Assembly (NCBI RefSeq): GCF_963664075.1
Contig: NZ_OY760916.1
Span: forward strand, 4,436,710 to 4,500,709
Origin: an uncultured Desulfobulbus sp.
GTDB taxonomy: Bacteria > Desulfobacterota > Desulfobulbia > Desulfobulbales > Desulfobulbaceae
DNA length: 64,000 nucleotides
Direction of reading: 5' to 3'
The position numbers and the translations under genes were made by a program. The notes under the pieces were generated by a model, which was given only the letters and a program-made list of their open reading frames with translations, did not search any database and had not been told where the DNA came from. This document shows, piece by piece, positions 18,878-28,584 of this stretch. The stretch's first letter is position 1. Each line of letters begins with the position of its first letter.

Positions 18878-19162
18878 TTTTTTGAGTATTTTCAAGACCT
18901 CTTGCCGCCCTATTCTAGCCTGAATCTTTTTCAGCTGTCAATCTTCTTTTCCCCTGAATTTGTCAAGAAAAAAACCTGGTTCGATTCATCTTGTTCGCCA
19001 GAAATAATCGTCGTGGGTTTCGTTAGAGCTGTTTCAATCCCCATTCCTCGGAAATCGCTGCATAAAGTTGACAATTCAGTAGACAACCCGCTTTTTTTAA
19101 AAAAGGTGGTCAGTCTTCTTGTAATCCACTTTTTCAAGCCTCGTACCAGAATTCGAACGAGT

Positions 19163-20122
19163 TCAGGGAGTATCCCGCTTGCGCATAGTTTGGAGATAGC
19201 TTTGGCAGGTTTTTATCAGCCTTGACTCTAAGCTGTGGTCACGTGCAAGTTGTTCTAAAGTCACATGGGGCGTCAAGCCCCCTGACAAATGTTCATCTAG
19301 GGCCATGGCAGTTCGAAGAATGCTGGCACCTTGTGTGGCGCGTTCTGTTTTGTAAATAGCAGATGCGCTGCCCCTTGAGGGGATAATATCATGTGCCAGT
19401 CCGATCATTGCGATCACCTCCTCAAATCCTGGAACTTGCGACAACAGCTCGAGGGTGACGCCGGGGTATTCTGCGAGCAAAGCTTTTTGTTCAGGAAGAA
19501 GAAGGGCACCTTGTCGATGGGCATGCAGGATGGCTGGAGGGATTGCCAGGTAGCCAATACAGGAGAGCATCGCTGCCATTTCTACTAACCAAAGCTCAGT
19601 AAATCCAGATTCCCGGGCTATATGCAGGCAATAACGCTTGAGCCTGTTGGTTGTTGCCTGCGCCTCTGGACGCATTTGGCCAAGAATCAGAGAGAGCAGC
19701 CCCACAACACCAACAAGGGTTTCTTCGATCATTTCCTGGTTAGCATTGACCAGATGATAGTGCAGGCTGGCCTCCTGCAAGGTCGTCAGCAGAGTTTGTG
19801 TGTCGCAGGGTTTTGTTAAAAATCGGAAGACCTTCCCTGTGTTGGTTGCTTTGATGGCAACGTCCTGATCAGTATGCCCGGTGAGGAGAATCCTGACAGT
19901 CTCCGGACTGATGTGACGTGCTCGCCGCAGCACCTCAATGCCGTCCATCTGGGGCATCTGCAGATCCGAAACAAGTACGGCAAATGGTCCCTCTTGGCGA
20001 AGCAACTCAATCCCCTGCGGTCCACTTGTTGCAGTGAGTACCTTAAAATCCCTTCGTAAGTTGCGCTGCATGCTTTTCAGCAGATTCGTGTCGTCGTCAA
20101 TGAGAAGAATCTTGGTGTGCAT
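19163..20122 (-). CDS. Response regulator with HD-related output domain
   Basis: 319 residues. The receiver domain (about 1-120) has the acidic pocket DDD near 9-11, the phosphorylation Asp in VSDLQMPQMDG near 53, and Lys in FLTKP. The C-terminal region (about 130-300) resembles HD/HD-GYP regulators (RLKRYCLHIA, EMAAMLSCIGYLAIP) but lacks clear HD and GYP metal-binding motifs, so phosphodiesterase activity is doubtful. It is encoded 5 bp after the large sensor kinase gene and is almost surely its partner. Confidence 0.85.
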   Translation of the reverse strand: MHTKILLIDDDTNLLKSMQRNLRRDFKVLTATSGPQGIELLRQEGPFAVLVSDLQMPQMDGIEVLRRARHISPETVRILLTGHTDQDVAIKATNTGKVFRFLTKPCDTQTLLTTLQEASLHYHLVNANQEMIEETLVGVVGLLSLILGQMRPEAQATTNRLKRYCLHIARESGFTELWLVEMAAMLSCIGYLAIPPAILHAHRQGALLLPEQKALLAEYPGVTLELLSQVPGFEEVIAMIGLAHDIIPSRGSASAIYKTERATQGASILRTAMALDEHLSGGLTPHVTLEQLARDHSLESRLIKTCQSYLQTMRKRDTP

Positions 20123-20127
20123 AGTTC

Positions 20128-23100
20128 TTAGCTGGCCTGCGTCGGCTTGAGGGGGAGTCGAAGAATAAAGGTTGTCCCTTTACCCGGAGTAGAATGGAGT
20201 TTGATTTCTCCACCATGTTTGTTCACCATGATGTCGTGGGCGATGGTGAGCCCTTGACCGGTCCCTTTGCCGACTTCTTTGGTGGTAAAGAAAGGGTCGA
20301 ATACCCGTGCTCTGACCTCCGCTGGAATTCCTATGCCATTGTCTGTAATCAGGATTTCAACCCAGTTGCCGCTGGAGCGGGTGGCTACGGTTATAAGCCC
20401 AGCGAGTTCAGGCTCCAGAGATTTTCGCGTCTGTATGGCATGGGTTGCGTTGATAATGAGGTTTAAAATAACCTGGTTGAACTGATCAGGAAAGCAAGGG
20501 ACCATGGGTAAACGTTCTTCAAATTCTGTCTCCAGCTCGCTATCGTACTTATATTCATTTCGGCAGACGATAAGGGTACTTTCAATGGCATGGTTGATGT
20601 CTGTTGCCTCGCGCTCATGCCCTCCAGGATGACTGAACTCTTTCATGGCGGCAACAATTTTTGCCACACGCTCTATACCATCAAGGGTTTCCTCGATACT
20701 GGCGGGAACTTCTTCGAGTAAAAATGCCAGGTCCTGATTTTCAAGTTCATTTCTGAGGGCGGGGGGAACGGTTGTATGCTCCGTGTTTTCCAGGGTAACA
20801 AGCAGGGGCTGCAGTTCAGCAAAGGACTGCCCAAAAAATGAGACATTGTTCTGTACATACTGCATGGGGGTGTTGATTTCATGGGCAATACCTGCGGCGA
20901 GTTGGCCAATAGCCTCAAGTTTTTGGGCTTGGAGAAGTTGTCGCTGCAGGTTGGAGAGTTCAGTGACATCTCTTTTGATGGCAACGTAATGTGTAAGTTC
21001 GCCCGCCTCATTACGGACGGGAGATACGGTGGCATCTTCCTCCATGAGGGTCCCGTCTTTGCGGTGAATGTTAAAACGGCCATGCCAGGCCTTCCCTTCA
21101 TGCATGGCCTGTCGCAGCTCATGTTTAATCTCATCTTCAACCTGGTTATCGCGAAAGACCAATGGAGGCTCGCCTAGCAGCTCCTCTTCGTTGTAACCAC
21201 TGTTGCGAATTGCGGCAGGATTGACATACTGAACGAGTTCATCGGAGGTGGAGGTAATATAGATTGAATCTCCGGTCTGTTCGATCACGGTGGCCAACAG
21301 CCGTCGTTCTTCCTCGGCCTGGCGTTCATCGGTGATATCCTCAATCGAGACCACCGAGGCAACACCTTGCAGTACCCCAATAAAGACGGAGTTACAGCGA
21401 AAATATCCTGTGAAATGATCCTGGTGCATTTTAATGGTAAAGGAATCCCGATTGTCCTGGGCTTTGATCATCTGAGCAATAAACCGTTGTTCACATTGCT
21501 CCGGGGGGATGGCAAAGTGATTTGCCCAGGCGGTAACCAACTGGCGAAAAGCGCGATTGCTCTCTACAATCTGCAGCTCAGCAGAGAGGGCAACAAGCCC
21601 ACTGGGAACGATATCGAACAAGGTTTCAATGTACCCTTTCTGTTCGCCGATTTTGTCCATGGCTCGACGAAGATTGGAGATATCCTTCGCCCCGGCAACA
21701 ACGCCGCTAATAACACCTTCTTCGCTTTTGAGGAGCTTGATGTTAAAAGACATGGGCAAACGCCCACCGTTTTTATGGCGGTAGCAGAGCTCAATATTGC
21801 GTCGTTCTTCATAATTGAGCCGCGTGGAAGCATCTTCGCTGGTGTAAAAGGCAAAAGCCCGATGAACGTGGTCGTCCGTATCGTGAAAGAGATCGGTGAC
21901 TTTGCGCCCAAGGAGTTCTGTCTCTTTGTATCCCAGTAAGTCGCAGGTGGCTTGATTAACTCGTACAACAGTGAGGTAGGTGTTGACTACAATGAGGGTA
22001 TCCAGAAAATCGCGAATAATGGCATCCGATTCTTCTTTTGCCTTTGCCAGGAGGGCAACAGATCGTTTGCGCTCTGTGATATCCAGGTGTATGCCAAAAG
22101 CTCGTAAGGCATTTCCCCGGGCATCCTTCTGGACAACTTTGCCGATATCCTGAATCCAAACCCAGGAACCAGATTTGTGTCGCATACGATACTCGGCGGT
22201 GAAAACAGGTGTTACCCCAGTGGCATGGGTCTCGAAAGCGGCGATTACCTTTTGAGCATCGTCAGGGTGTAGTCGTTGTTTCCAGTCATTGAGGTGCGCC
22301 GGGTGCTCTCCTGGAGACTCCCCCAGCATGGACCAGTATCGTTGGTTACATTCCACCTGATTATCAAGAGGGTTCCAACTCCAGGTTCCCAGCTGTGCTC
22401 CTTCCAACACCAGTTCCAGTTCTTCTTTTTTTTCAGCGATGGCTCGTTCCCTGATATTCGCCTCGATCAATGAAGTCTCAAGCACCAAGCGTCTGGAACC
22501 CGCACGAAAAATGAGGGTCGCAGAAATAAAGGCCGCAACCGACAACACAATCAGGCTTGCGAGAGAATAGAATTGATTCCGTTGCTGATTCAGGACACTG
22601 CCCCCCTCCAGGACGAGTAATTGCATGGCATATGCCTGGATGGTCGTGAAGAAAAGTGTTGATCCCCTTACTTGATCAGACGTTTCCTGAAGCCCTAGTT
22701 GGAAGGGCTGAATTTGCACCGGAGAGACCTGGCCAGAGGCAAGGTCCACCAGGTGTTCAACCGTTGGGGTGGCATCGGTAAAGGTGTGGTAGGCCACTCT
22801 GGAATTTTGGGTAATGATCAGGGTGCCGCGCAAATCTCGCAGCAGGTAATCTACAAACGTTTGGTATTGAAGGCTGCCCTGAACAAACCCTTTGATCTCG
22901 TTGTTGAGAAAAACAGGGCAGGTGAAGCAGATAGATTCGTTCCCAGGGATAGTGATGGCGACGGTGTTTTTTTCAAAAAGACTGAAGTCGGTGGTCGAAC
23001 GTCGCCCTCGATGGGGTTGCATTGGCCATTGGGTTAAAATTTCACCATCCTTTGTCAGCAGGATTAATGTTGAATAAATGGGAGTTGTGCCTAAGAGACT

Positions 23101-23460
23101 GTTTTCGATTCGTTCTTTAAAAAAGCGTTCGATATTGTTTAAGCTGGCCCGTAACCCGTAGGCCATGGTCATGCCCAGATCTTGATTGATAAAAAAACTG
23201 GTTACCGCAGTTCCGCTGGCCAAAGCCCGAAGATCATTTTCCCGTTCACTGAAAAAATATTCCAGGCTTCGCCCCCGGTCTTCAAGGTTTTGCTGAAAGC
23301 GTTTGATGTTTGCATCGTGGAGCGAATTTTGAGCAAGGTAATTAACGATGATAAGGCCGCTGATCACAGCGGCCATGCAGGCCAGTGCCAACAGGGAGAG
23401 CAGGTTGGCTGATGAAGGTTTGGTCAGCTTGTTGCTTAGAGACATGGAAGTGCTGGGCAA
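20128..23460 (-). CDS. Multi-PAS membrane sensor histidine kinase
   Basis: 1110 residues. Two membrane helices (about 23-45 and 295-320) flank a periplasmic Cache-like sensor. Four PAS/PAC modules follow, then a dimerisation domain with the H-box AAGIAHEINTPMQYV and a HATPase domain with NLIINATHAIQ and DNGIGIP. It should autophosphorylate and pass phosphate to the regulator encoded next. The gene for a periplasmic family 3 binding protein lies just upstream in the same direction, so the sensed signal may be presented by that protein. Confidence 0.92.
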   Translation of the reverse strand: MPSTSMSLSNKLTKPSSANLLSLLALACMAAVISGLIIVNYLAQNSLHDANIKRFQQNLEDRGRSLEYFFSERENDLRALASGTAVTSFFINQDLGMTMAYGLRASLNNIERFFKERIENSLLGTTPIYSTLILLTKDGEILTQWPMQPHRGRRSTTDFSLFEKNTVAITIPGNESICFTCPVFLNNEIKGFVQGSLQYQTFVDYLLRDLRGTLIITQNSRVAYHTFTDATPTVEHLVDLASGQVSPVQIQPFQLGLQETSDQVRGSTLFFTTIQAYAMQLLVLEGGSVLNQQRNQFYSLASLIVLSVAAFISATLIFRAGSRRLVLETSLIEANIRERAIAEKKEELELVLEGAQLGTWSWNPLDNQVECNQRYWSMLGESPGEHPAHLNDWKQRLHPDDAQKVIAAFETHATGVTPVFTAEYRMRHKSGSWVWIQDIGKVVQKDARGNALRAFGIHLDITERKRSVALLAKAKEESDAIIRDFLDTLIVVNTYLTVVRVNQATCDLLGYKETELLGRKVTDLFHDTDDHVHRAFAFYTSEDASTRLNYEERRNIELCYRHKNGGRLPMSFNIKLLKSEEGVISGVVAGAKDISNLRRAMDKIGEQKGYIETLFDIVPSGLVALSAELQIVESNRAFRQLVTAWANHFAIPPEQCEQRFIAQMIKAQDNRDSFTIKMHQDHFTGYFRCNSVFIGVLQGVASVVSIEDITDERQAEEERRLLATVIEQTGDSIYITSTSDELVQYVNPAAIRNSGYNEEELLGEPPLVFRDNQVEDEIKHELRQAMHEGKAWHGRFNIHRKDGTLMEEDATVSPVRNEAGELTHYVAIKRDVTELSNLQRQLLQAQKLEAIGQLAAGIAHEINTPMQYVQNNVSFFGQSFAELQPLLVTLENTEHTTVPPALRNELENQDLAFLLEEVPASIEETLDGIERVAKIVAAMKEFSHPGGHEREATDINHAIESTLIVCRNEYKYDSELETEFEERLPMVPCFPDQFNQVILNLIINATHAIQTRKSLEPELAGLITVATRSSGNWVEILITDNGIGIPAEVRARVFDPFFTTKEVGKGTGQGLTIAHDIMVNKHGGEIKLHSTPGKGTTFILRLPLKPTQAS

Positions 23461-23490
23461 CGAAGAGCGTCTTTCCCCTGGAATGTGGGG

Positions 23491-24363
23491 TTAATTGAAA
23501 AAATTAGGATAATAGGCAAAAACGTCAGGATAATATTTTTTGACCAGCTCGACATAGGTACCATCCTGCTGTAGACGTTTGTAAAATTGGGCAAAAGCTT
23601 TTTGCAGTTCTGGCGAATCTTTGCGAAATCCCACGCCCATGACCTGTTGTTTGGAGACTGGTCCTATAATTTTGACCTGACCAGGCCATTTAACGAGGGC
23701 AACAAGAGCATCTGCGACGTCAAGCAAAGATGTGTTGGCCTCAGCTTTTAAGACTGCCGGGGCAAGCTGATTCAAGGTGCCATTAAAAAGAATAGGCTTG
23801 GCATTTACGGCTTCAAGATCATAAAGCTCAGGATCCAGACAGGTGCCTCCGATTCCTAAAACTGATTTTCCTGCAACAAGAGTTTTGACCTGAGCGATAT
23901 CTGTATCTACATCACCACTGGGCATGATGGGCTGTAATGGTGATTGAGCTGCGGTGATCAGCCAGACCTGGGTTGGGAAAGTAGGGGCGGAGTAATCAAG
24001 AAGCTTTTGACGCCACGGCAGGACAGTGAGTCCATTGGCAATGACATCACCTTTGATGGGCATGCGTCCCATGACATCCACCTCATCCCCATGCACGGTG
24101 TACTGTTTGCCTGTAAGGTCACTGATCACATGTTTCCAATCTGTCTGCACATACTCGTAACGAACGCCAAGCTCTTTGGCAAAAAGACGCATGACTTCTA
24201 CATCCAGGCCGTGGTTTGCTCCGGCAACAAAATTTGCATAGGGGACACCGAGATGGCGAAGGACACCGTCCTTTTGAATTTCTTTGAGATCTTTGGCCAA
24301 GCTCAGGTTAAGACTGAGGGTGAAGGTGAGTAACAGGATAAACGCAGTGAGTAACTTTTTCAT
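23491..24363 (-). CDS. Family 3 periplasmic solute-binding protein
   Basis: 290 residues with a clear signal peptide (LLTAFILLLTFTLSLNLSLA) and an amino-acid-type binding fold (GLDVEVMRLFAKELG, RMPIKGDVIANGLTVLP). No ABC permease or ATPase is linked. The next gene, 30 bp downstream, is a Cache/PAS sensor kinase. Such orphan receptors often feed a kinase rather than a transporter. The ligand is unknown; polar amino acids are the family norm. Confidence 0.87.
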   Translation of the reverse strand: MKKLLTAFILLLTFTLSLNLSLAKDLKEIQKDGVLRHLGVPYANFVAGANHGLDVEVMRLFAKELGVRYEYVQTDWKHVISDLTGKQYTVHGDEVDVMGRMPIKGDVIANGLTVLPWRQKLLDYSAPTFPTQVWLITAAQSPLQPIMPSGDVDTDIAQVKTLVAGKSVLGIGGTCLDPELYDLEAVNAKPILFNGTLNQLAPAVLKAEANTSLLDVADALVALVKWPGQVKIIGPVSKQQVMGVGFRKDSPELQKAFAQFYKRLQQDGTYVELVKKYYPDVFAYYPNFFN

Positions 24364-24671
24364 TGGTGGTGTCTCCTCTGAAATATGCTTCTCTTGAATT
24401 GATAAAAATATGGTAGCATGCGCTCTTGCTGATGAACAGGGGTGAACGTCCGATTTTACGGCGAAAAGCAGATTTCTTCCTGTGGGCTTGCGTTCGCGAA
24501 GGTTGCAGTATTCATTTATTGAGTTATCTAGGAATCATTATTGTTTTAGTGGTTGCAATAAATCTGTGATACACTGTTAGTACCTACACTCAGCTCAGAG
24601 CTGGAAGCTTTGCAAATGCAAGGTTGTGTTTCTACGAATGTTTAGATTTTATTTTTTTGGAGGAGTCACCC
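24364..24671 (+). other. Divergent intergenic region with likely promoters
   Basis: 308 bp separate the minus-strand binding-protein gene from the plus-strand PilZ gene, so it should carry two promoters. TTGAATTG and TATGGT sequences occur near 24395-24415, but no pair with good spacing can be called. No RNA motif is recognised. Confidence 0.4.
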
Positions 24672-25106
24672 ATGGATAAAAAGATTAATTGGGACTCGAT
24701 TCCTTCCCTGGAAGGATTAGAAGTTGACTGGGAGTATGAAAAAAAGAATGTCCAAGATAAACGGGCTTTTGTCCGTCTTGATCTCAATGCTATAGGGCAA
24801 TTGTTTGAGTGCAGTGAAATACCCGTCAAAGTTGCCACTGTGGAACGGGTACACCAGGGGACATTGCTTGACCTAAGTACAGGTGGAGCAGCTGTTTTAC
24901 TGAACAAGCCTCTGACGACTGGTCAGCCCGTTAAGATCGGTTTTATTCTCAACACTGTCCGTGTCTTGGCTAAGGGGCAGGTGCGACATGTGCAACAGAT
25001 TGAGCAAGGGGTCAAGGTTGGAATTCAGTTCATCGATTTGGAAGAAAAAGTAGGTGAATTTATCGGTGGGCTTTATGCCTCCAAGGTGTTTCGCCATGCC
25101 TATTGA
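24672..25106 (+). CDS. PilZ domain protein (putative c-di-GMP receptor)
   Basis: 144 residues from ATG 24672, which follows GGAGGAG; an upstream in-frame start at 24624 lacks such a site. The PilZ motifs are present: an RxxxR-like DKRAFVRLDL near residue 33 and DLSTGGAAV near 67. PilZ proteins bind cyclic di-GMP and adjust motility or envelope functions. The gene stands alone and ends in a very strong hairpin. Confidence 0.85.
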   Translation: MDKKINWDSIPSLEGLEVDWEYEKKNVQDKRAFVRLDLNAIGQLFECSEIPVKVATVERVHQGTLLDLSTGGAAVLLNKPLTTGQPVKIGFILNTVRVLAKGQVRHVQQIEQGVKVGIQFIDLEEKVGEFIGGLYASKVFRHAY

Positions 25107-25158
25107 GGGCACAAAAAATGGGGCTTGGGAAAACCCCATTTTTTGTGCCCTCAATAGG
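25099..25158. terminator. Bidirectional intrinsic terminator, 25-bp perfect stem
   Basis: The arms 25099-25123 and 25134-25158 are exact complements (CCTATTGAGGGCAC, A6, TGGGG), with a 10-base loop. A and T tracts lie inside the stem, so it can work in both directions for the convergent pilZ and ihfA-like genes. The left arm includes the PilZ stop codon. Confidence 0.9.
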
Positions 25159-25164
25159 TATATC

Positions 25165-25446
25165 TTAATTCACCTTAGCCCGCAGTTTTCCTGAAGGCTT
25201 AAAGGTAACCACGCGTCTTGCATCAAGCATCAGTTCCTCACCGGTTTGCGGATTCCTTCCCCGCCTCAGACGCTTATCTTTGATTTTGAATTTGCCAAAT
25301 CCACTTAATAAAAGATTATCGCCAGCAATAAGAGAATTCTTGGCCAGATTGAGAAAGAGCTCCACAGCCCGGGTCGAACGCATTTTTGTCATCTCGGGAT
25401 GCGAATGATAAATTTGGCGAACAAGATCAGCTTTGGTGATGGTCAT
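25165..25446 (-). CDS. ihfA: HU/IHF family DNA-binding protein (IHF alpha-like)
   Basis: 93 residues, full length for the family. It has the N-terminal helices, then GFGKFKIKDKRLRRGRNPQTGEEL with the beta-arm Pro, and the VTFKPSGKLRAKVN end. It bends DNA for nucleoid structure and for sigma-54 promoters. It was assigned to IHF alpha rather than HU because of the RGRNPQTGEE arm and the C-terminal extension, though the distinction is not certain. GGAGG-like sequence precedes ATG 25446. Confidence 0.88.
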   Translation of the reverse strand: MTITKADLVRQIYHSHPEMTKMRSTRAVELFLNLAKNSLIAGDNLLLSGFGKFKIKDKRLRRGRNPQTGEELMLDARRVVTFKPSGKLRAKVN

Positions 25447-25677
25447 GGAATCCTCCTTGCGTGTTGGTCAACCAGTCTATTGGCAGTATATTCTCAGACC
25501 CCTTGAGCAAGTGATGCGCCAGTTCATAATTTGCGGAGAAAAACCGTATAAAATCATTGATTTAAGAATAAAGATGAGGAGGGGAACATGGCCATCGGAC
25601 GGGCAGTTATACTCTCCTGATCCCTCAAATTGATAGAGTAAAAAGGCAATGCTCTCAATTTGAAAGGGTAAGTTTTT

Positions 25678-27579
25678 TTATAGAGTGTCCCTGAAAACCT
25701 GGGTTGAGTACTGCTCCTTTTGAAGTGGGGTGATGAGCTTTGGGCTTCCTGGCAGGTTGTTGACATAGGCAAGAAAGGCCTCGGCATAGTCCAAGCCGAC
25801 ATCGATACGTCGAGCACCGGTGATTGTTTTCAGGGTTGTGAACGAATCGTTGCCATCAGCCAGGAAGGAGATGGTTGCCACCTTATAGGTCTGATCAAGC
25901 CTGAAAGGCCTGTACTTGCCATCTTTGCCCCGAATTTCCAACTGGGAGATCCGACTTCCTTTGGGGTGATTCAGGTCGATATTCCAGCGGAGGCCACCGG
26001 CATAGGGATAGCAGCCGGTGTTCTGTCCCGGCCCGACAACACCCTCCACCGCATCTTCAAGCGTATCTTTTATTTCCTGTCCTGTCGCATTGAGCTGGAC
26101 CAGAGTGTTTTTAAAGGGCAGCACTGTATAGATATCTTTGACTGTAATCGGGCCGGGAGCCAGATCGATACGTACGCCACCACCGTTTTGCAGAGAGAGA
26201 TCGGCATCAAAAAATCTGCGGCCCTGTTGCAGAAAGGCCTCTGCCACGAGTTGTTGCATATCGCCACCATGGGCATTGACCCGTGGATTTTGGTTGCAGA
26301 CATCACCCAGAGTGGAGCGGGATGTATCCCGCTTGCTGCCCGGGACACGGCGGAGGCAGAGGTTCTCCTCTGCTTTTGCAATGACCTTGTCGCCCAAAGC
26401 CTCTTTCTCTTTTTTGTACGGAGCTAAAGTCGCAACTGCGTTCGCATCCGGCGCGGTAATTCGGAGTAGACCTGAGCGTTGTATATCCTGCCTGAGCGCA
26501 GCCTCTTCCCGGGCTGTGAGCGCTTTGCCATCTTTGTGCTTGAACTGATCTCCAATGAGCAGCCAGGGCGTTCCGTTGCATTTTTTGACATGCCCCTCGG
26601 AATCAAAGCTCAGGTGTAACTCGCCCACCACATACCCGTACTGCCAGGCCTGGGCGATGCATACAGGATTTCCCTCACGGTCAACGGTTCGTGTAGGGTA
26701 GGGGCCTTCGGGAGTGAGTCCGTACTTCGTTAGGCTTTCCGGACCCAGCAGGGAATGGGAGTCGCCACCGACAATGGCATCGACCCCGGAGAGTTGGGCG
26801 GCGAGTTGCTGGTCCCGTTGGTAGCCGATGTGGGTCGAGAGGATGATTTTATCCACACCCTGTTTTTGGAGTTTGTTAATCTCTTTTTGGGCACTCTGGG
26901 CCTCGTCGAGAAAAATCGTATCAGGATTGGGTTGGGAGGAGTGCTTGGTCTTGCCGGCAACCGTCAGGCCGATGATGCCAATTTTTTCACCGTCGCGCTG
27001 AATAACGACAGAGGGAAGAATGGCCTCTGGCGGTTGGGCATCATGCAAGGGGGAGCTGGTGCCAAAACGAACATTGGCGCTGAGCATGGGCGTTTGACAG
27101 GTCCCGCTGTGCAGGTCGCCCATCAGTTTTTTGATACCGGCGTCGGTGTTGTCAAACTCATGATTCCCAAGAATGAAACTGTCAAAGCAGACCGTATTCA
27201 TCAGTTCGCTGTCAGCCTTGCCTTCGCTCAGGGTAAAGTACAGATCCCCGGTGCTGGCATCGCCACTATGCATTTTGATCACGTTGGGAGATTGGGCGGC
27301 CAGCTCACGCATTGCTGTGGTCACCCGGGGAAACCCACCCCGCTTGAGGCTGATCGGCTCCCGTTTTTCTCCCGTGGAGAGCCAGAGCTGTGCGGTTTCA
27401 TCATCGAGATGCGAGTGATGATCGTTGATGTGGAGTATGGTGAGAGAAAAGTCCTCGTTGTGATGGGAAGACTGCACGCTGCCACTGCACCCGGCTAGGA
27501 GGGAGCAAAAAAACAGTGTGATGCAGGATAAATAGAGCTGGCTGTGTCCCAGCAAAGATTTTGTCAGTGAATGATTCAT
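25678..27579 (-). CDS. Lipoprotein 5'-nucleotidase/UshA-like metallophosphatase
   Basis: 633 residues. The N-terminal signal ends in a lipobox (LLAGC), so the protein should be lipid-anchored. The metallophosphoesterase domain has HINDHHSHLDDE near residue 50, GNHEFDNTD and GGDSHS. The C-terminal 5'-nucleotidase domain has QNGGGVRIDL and YTVLPFKNTLV, and a late FLADGNDSFTTLK substrate motif. It probably hydrolyses extracellular nucleotides or NAD to give nucleosides and phosphate. It is a single-gene unit. Confidence 0.92.
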   Translation of the reverse strand: MNHSLTKSLLGHSQLYLSCITLFFCSLLAGCSGSVQSSHHNEDFSLTILHINDHHSHLDDETAQLWLSTGEKREPISLKRGGFPRVTTAMRELAAQSPNVIKMHSGDASTGDLYFTLSEGKADSELMNTVCFDSFILGNHEFDNTDAGIKKLMGDLHSGTCQTPMLSANVRFGTSSPLHDAQPPEAILPSVVIQRDGEKIGIIGLTVAGKTKHSSQPNPDTIFLDEAQSAQKEINKLQKQGVDKIILSTHIGYQRDQQLAAQLSGVDAIVGGDSHSLLGPESLTKYGLTPEGPYPTRTVDREGNPVCIAQAWQYGYVVGELHLSFDSEGHVKKCNGTPWLLIGDQFKHKDGKALTAREEAALRQDIQRSGLLRITAPDANAVATLAPYKKEKEALGDKVIAKAEENLCLRRVPGSKRDTSRSTLGDVCNQNPRVNAHGGDMQQLVAEAFLQQGRRFFDADLSLQNGGGVRIDLAPGPITVKDIYTVLPFKNTLVQLNATGQEIKDTLEDAVEGVVGPGQNTGCYPYAGGLRWNIDLNHPKGSRISQLEIRGKDGKYRPFRLDQTYKVATISFLADGNDSFTTLKTITGARRIDVGLDYAEAFLAYVNNLPGSPKLITPLQKEQYSTQVFRDTL

Positions 27580-27919
27580 GAGCTAAGGATATGATTTTTG
27601 AAGAAGACGGCTTCTGTTTTTATGTCGTGAACGATATACTACCGAACAAGTCAGGACGATCAAAGAACGTAGATAAGGTATTGTATACTCAACCCGTCCG
27701 AACCACCTAAAAATATTTGCTCACGCTCGACACTAAAACCTGCTTGAATTTTATTGATCCTTCGGGTAGCCTTGGGCCAATTTGGTGGCCGAGATAGTTG
27801 CCAAGTTTTATGAAAAACGCAATGTGATAACAGTGGGTTACGTTGCGAGTGTGTCTTTTTGCGCTTCCCTGCAAAAACGACTGTTGTTTCCCTCTGCCCC
27901 CATACCTACAGGCACCTCC
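27580..27919 (+). other. Intergenic region between nucleotidase and lepB
   Basis: 340 bp between divergently read genes. It probably carries both promoters, but no convincing -35/-10 pair is seen. An open frame extends the lepB reading frame upstream to TTG 27782; its sequence (residues KFYEKRNVITVGYV) is not LepB-like, so it is treated as leader. Confidence 0.4.
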
Positions 27920-28570
27920 GTGGCAAGTCATTCCCAGCAGTCCAAAAAATCCGTTGTTCGGGAGAACATAGAGGCAATTGTTATTGCTGTCCTCCTGGCC
28001 CTATTTATTCGTACCTTTATTGTGCAGGCGTTTAAAATCCCCTCAGGCTCCATGTTGCCAACCCTGCAGATTGGAGATCACCTTCTGGTCAGTAAGTTTA
28101 TCTACGGGGTGAAGATGCCCTTTACCGGAACGACCCTGATCCCTATCACTGATCCTCAGCCCAATGATATTGTTGTCTTTCAATATCCCAACGATCCGAA
28201 GCTCGATTACATCAAGCGCGTCATTGCGGTTGCCGGAGACACGGTGGAGATCCGCAATAAAAAAATATTCATCAACGGCAAGCCCTTTGAGGATAAACAC
28301 GGTGTCTTCCGTGATCCCTTAATCCACCCGGCAAGTATGGATCCCCGGGATAATTTTGGTCCGGTGAAGGTGCCGGAGCATAAGATTTTTTGCATGGGAG
28401 ACAATCGGGACAACTCCTCTGATGGCCGTTTCTGGGGCTTTGTCGACCTCAACGCAGTTCGTGGTAAAGCCTGGGCTATTTATTGGTCCTGGGATGTGAA
28501 TAAATCTTTGTTTTCGTTGGACCGACTCCAATCCATCCGTTGGGGTCGAATTGGCGATATCGTTCATTGA
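27920..28570 (+). CDS. lepB: Signal peptidase I
   Basis: 216 residues from GTG 27920. It has an N-terminal membrane helix ([19 protein letters not shown]), box B with catalytic Ser44 in PSGSMLPTL, box D with catalytic Lys99 in [12 protein letters not shown], and the box E motif [14 protein letters not shown]. It cleaves signal peptides at the outer face of the inner membrane. GTG 27920 gives the usual short tail before the helix; TTG 27782 would add 46 unsupported residues. pyrB starts 14 bp downstream. Confidence 0.9.
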   Translation: MASHSQQSKKSVVRENIEAIVIAVLLALFIRTFIVQAFKIPSGSMLPTLQIGDHLLVSKFIYGVKMPFTGTTLIPITDPQPNDIVVFQYPNDPKLDYIKRVIAVAGDTVEIRNKKIFINGKPFEDKHGVFRDPLIHPASMDPRDNFGPVKVPEHKIFCMGDNRDNSSDGRFWGFVDLNAVRGKAWAIYWSWDVNKSLFSLDRLQSIRWGRIGDIVH

Positions 28571-28584
28571 TCACCGGAGGCACC

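Noticed and set aside
19391..23412. Several plus-strand frames of 60-190 codons opposite the kinase operon
   Set aside because: The minus-strand kinase and regulator have full domain matches; the plus-strand frames lack conserved motifs.
17100..24400. Cobalamin riboswitch near btuF or within the eut leaders
   Set aside because: No B12-box-like sequence was found by eye; the eut leaders are explained by ANTAR hairpins.
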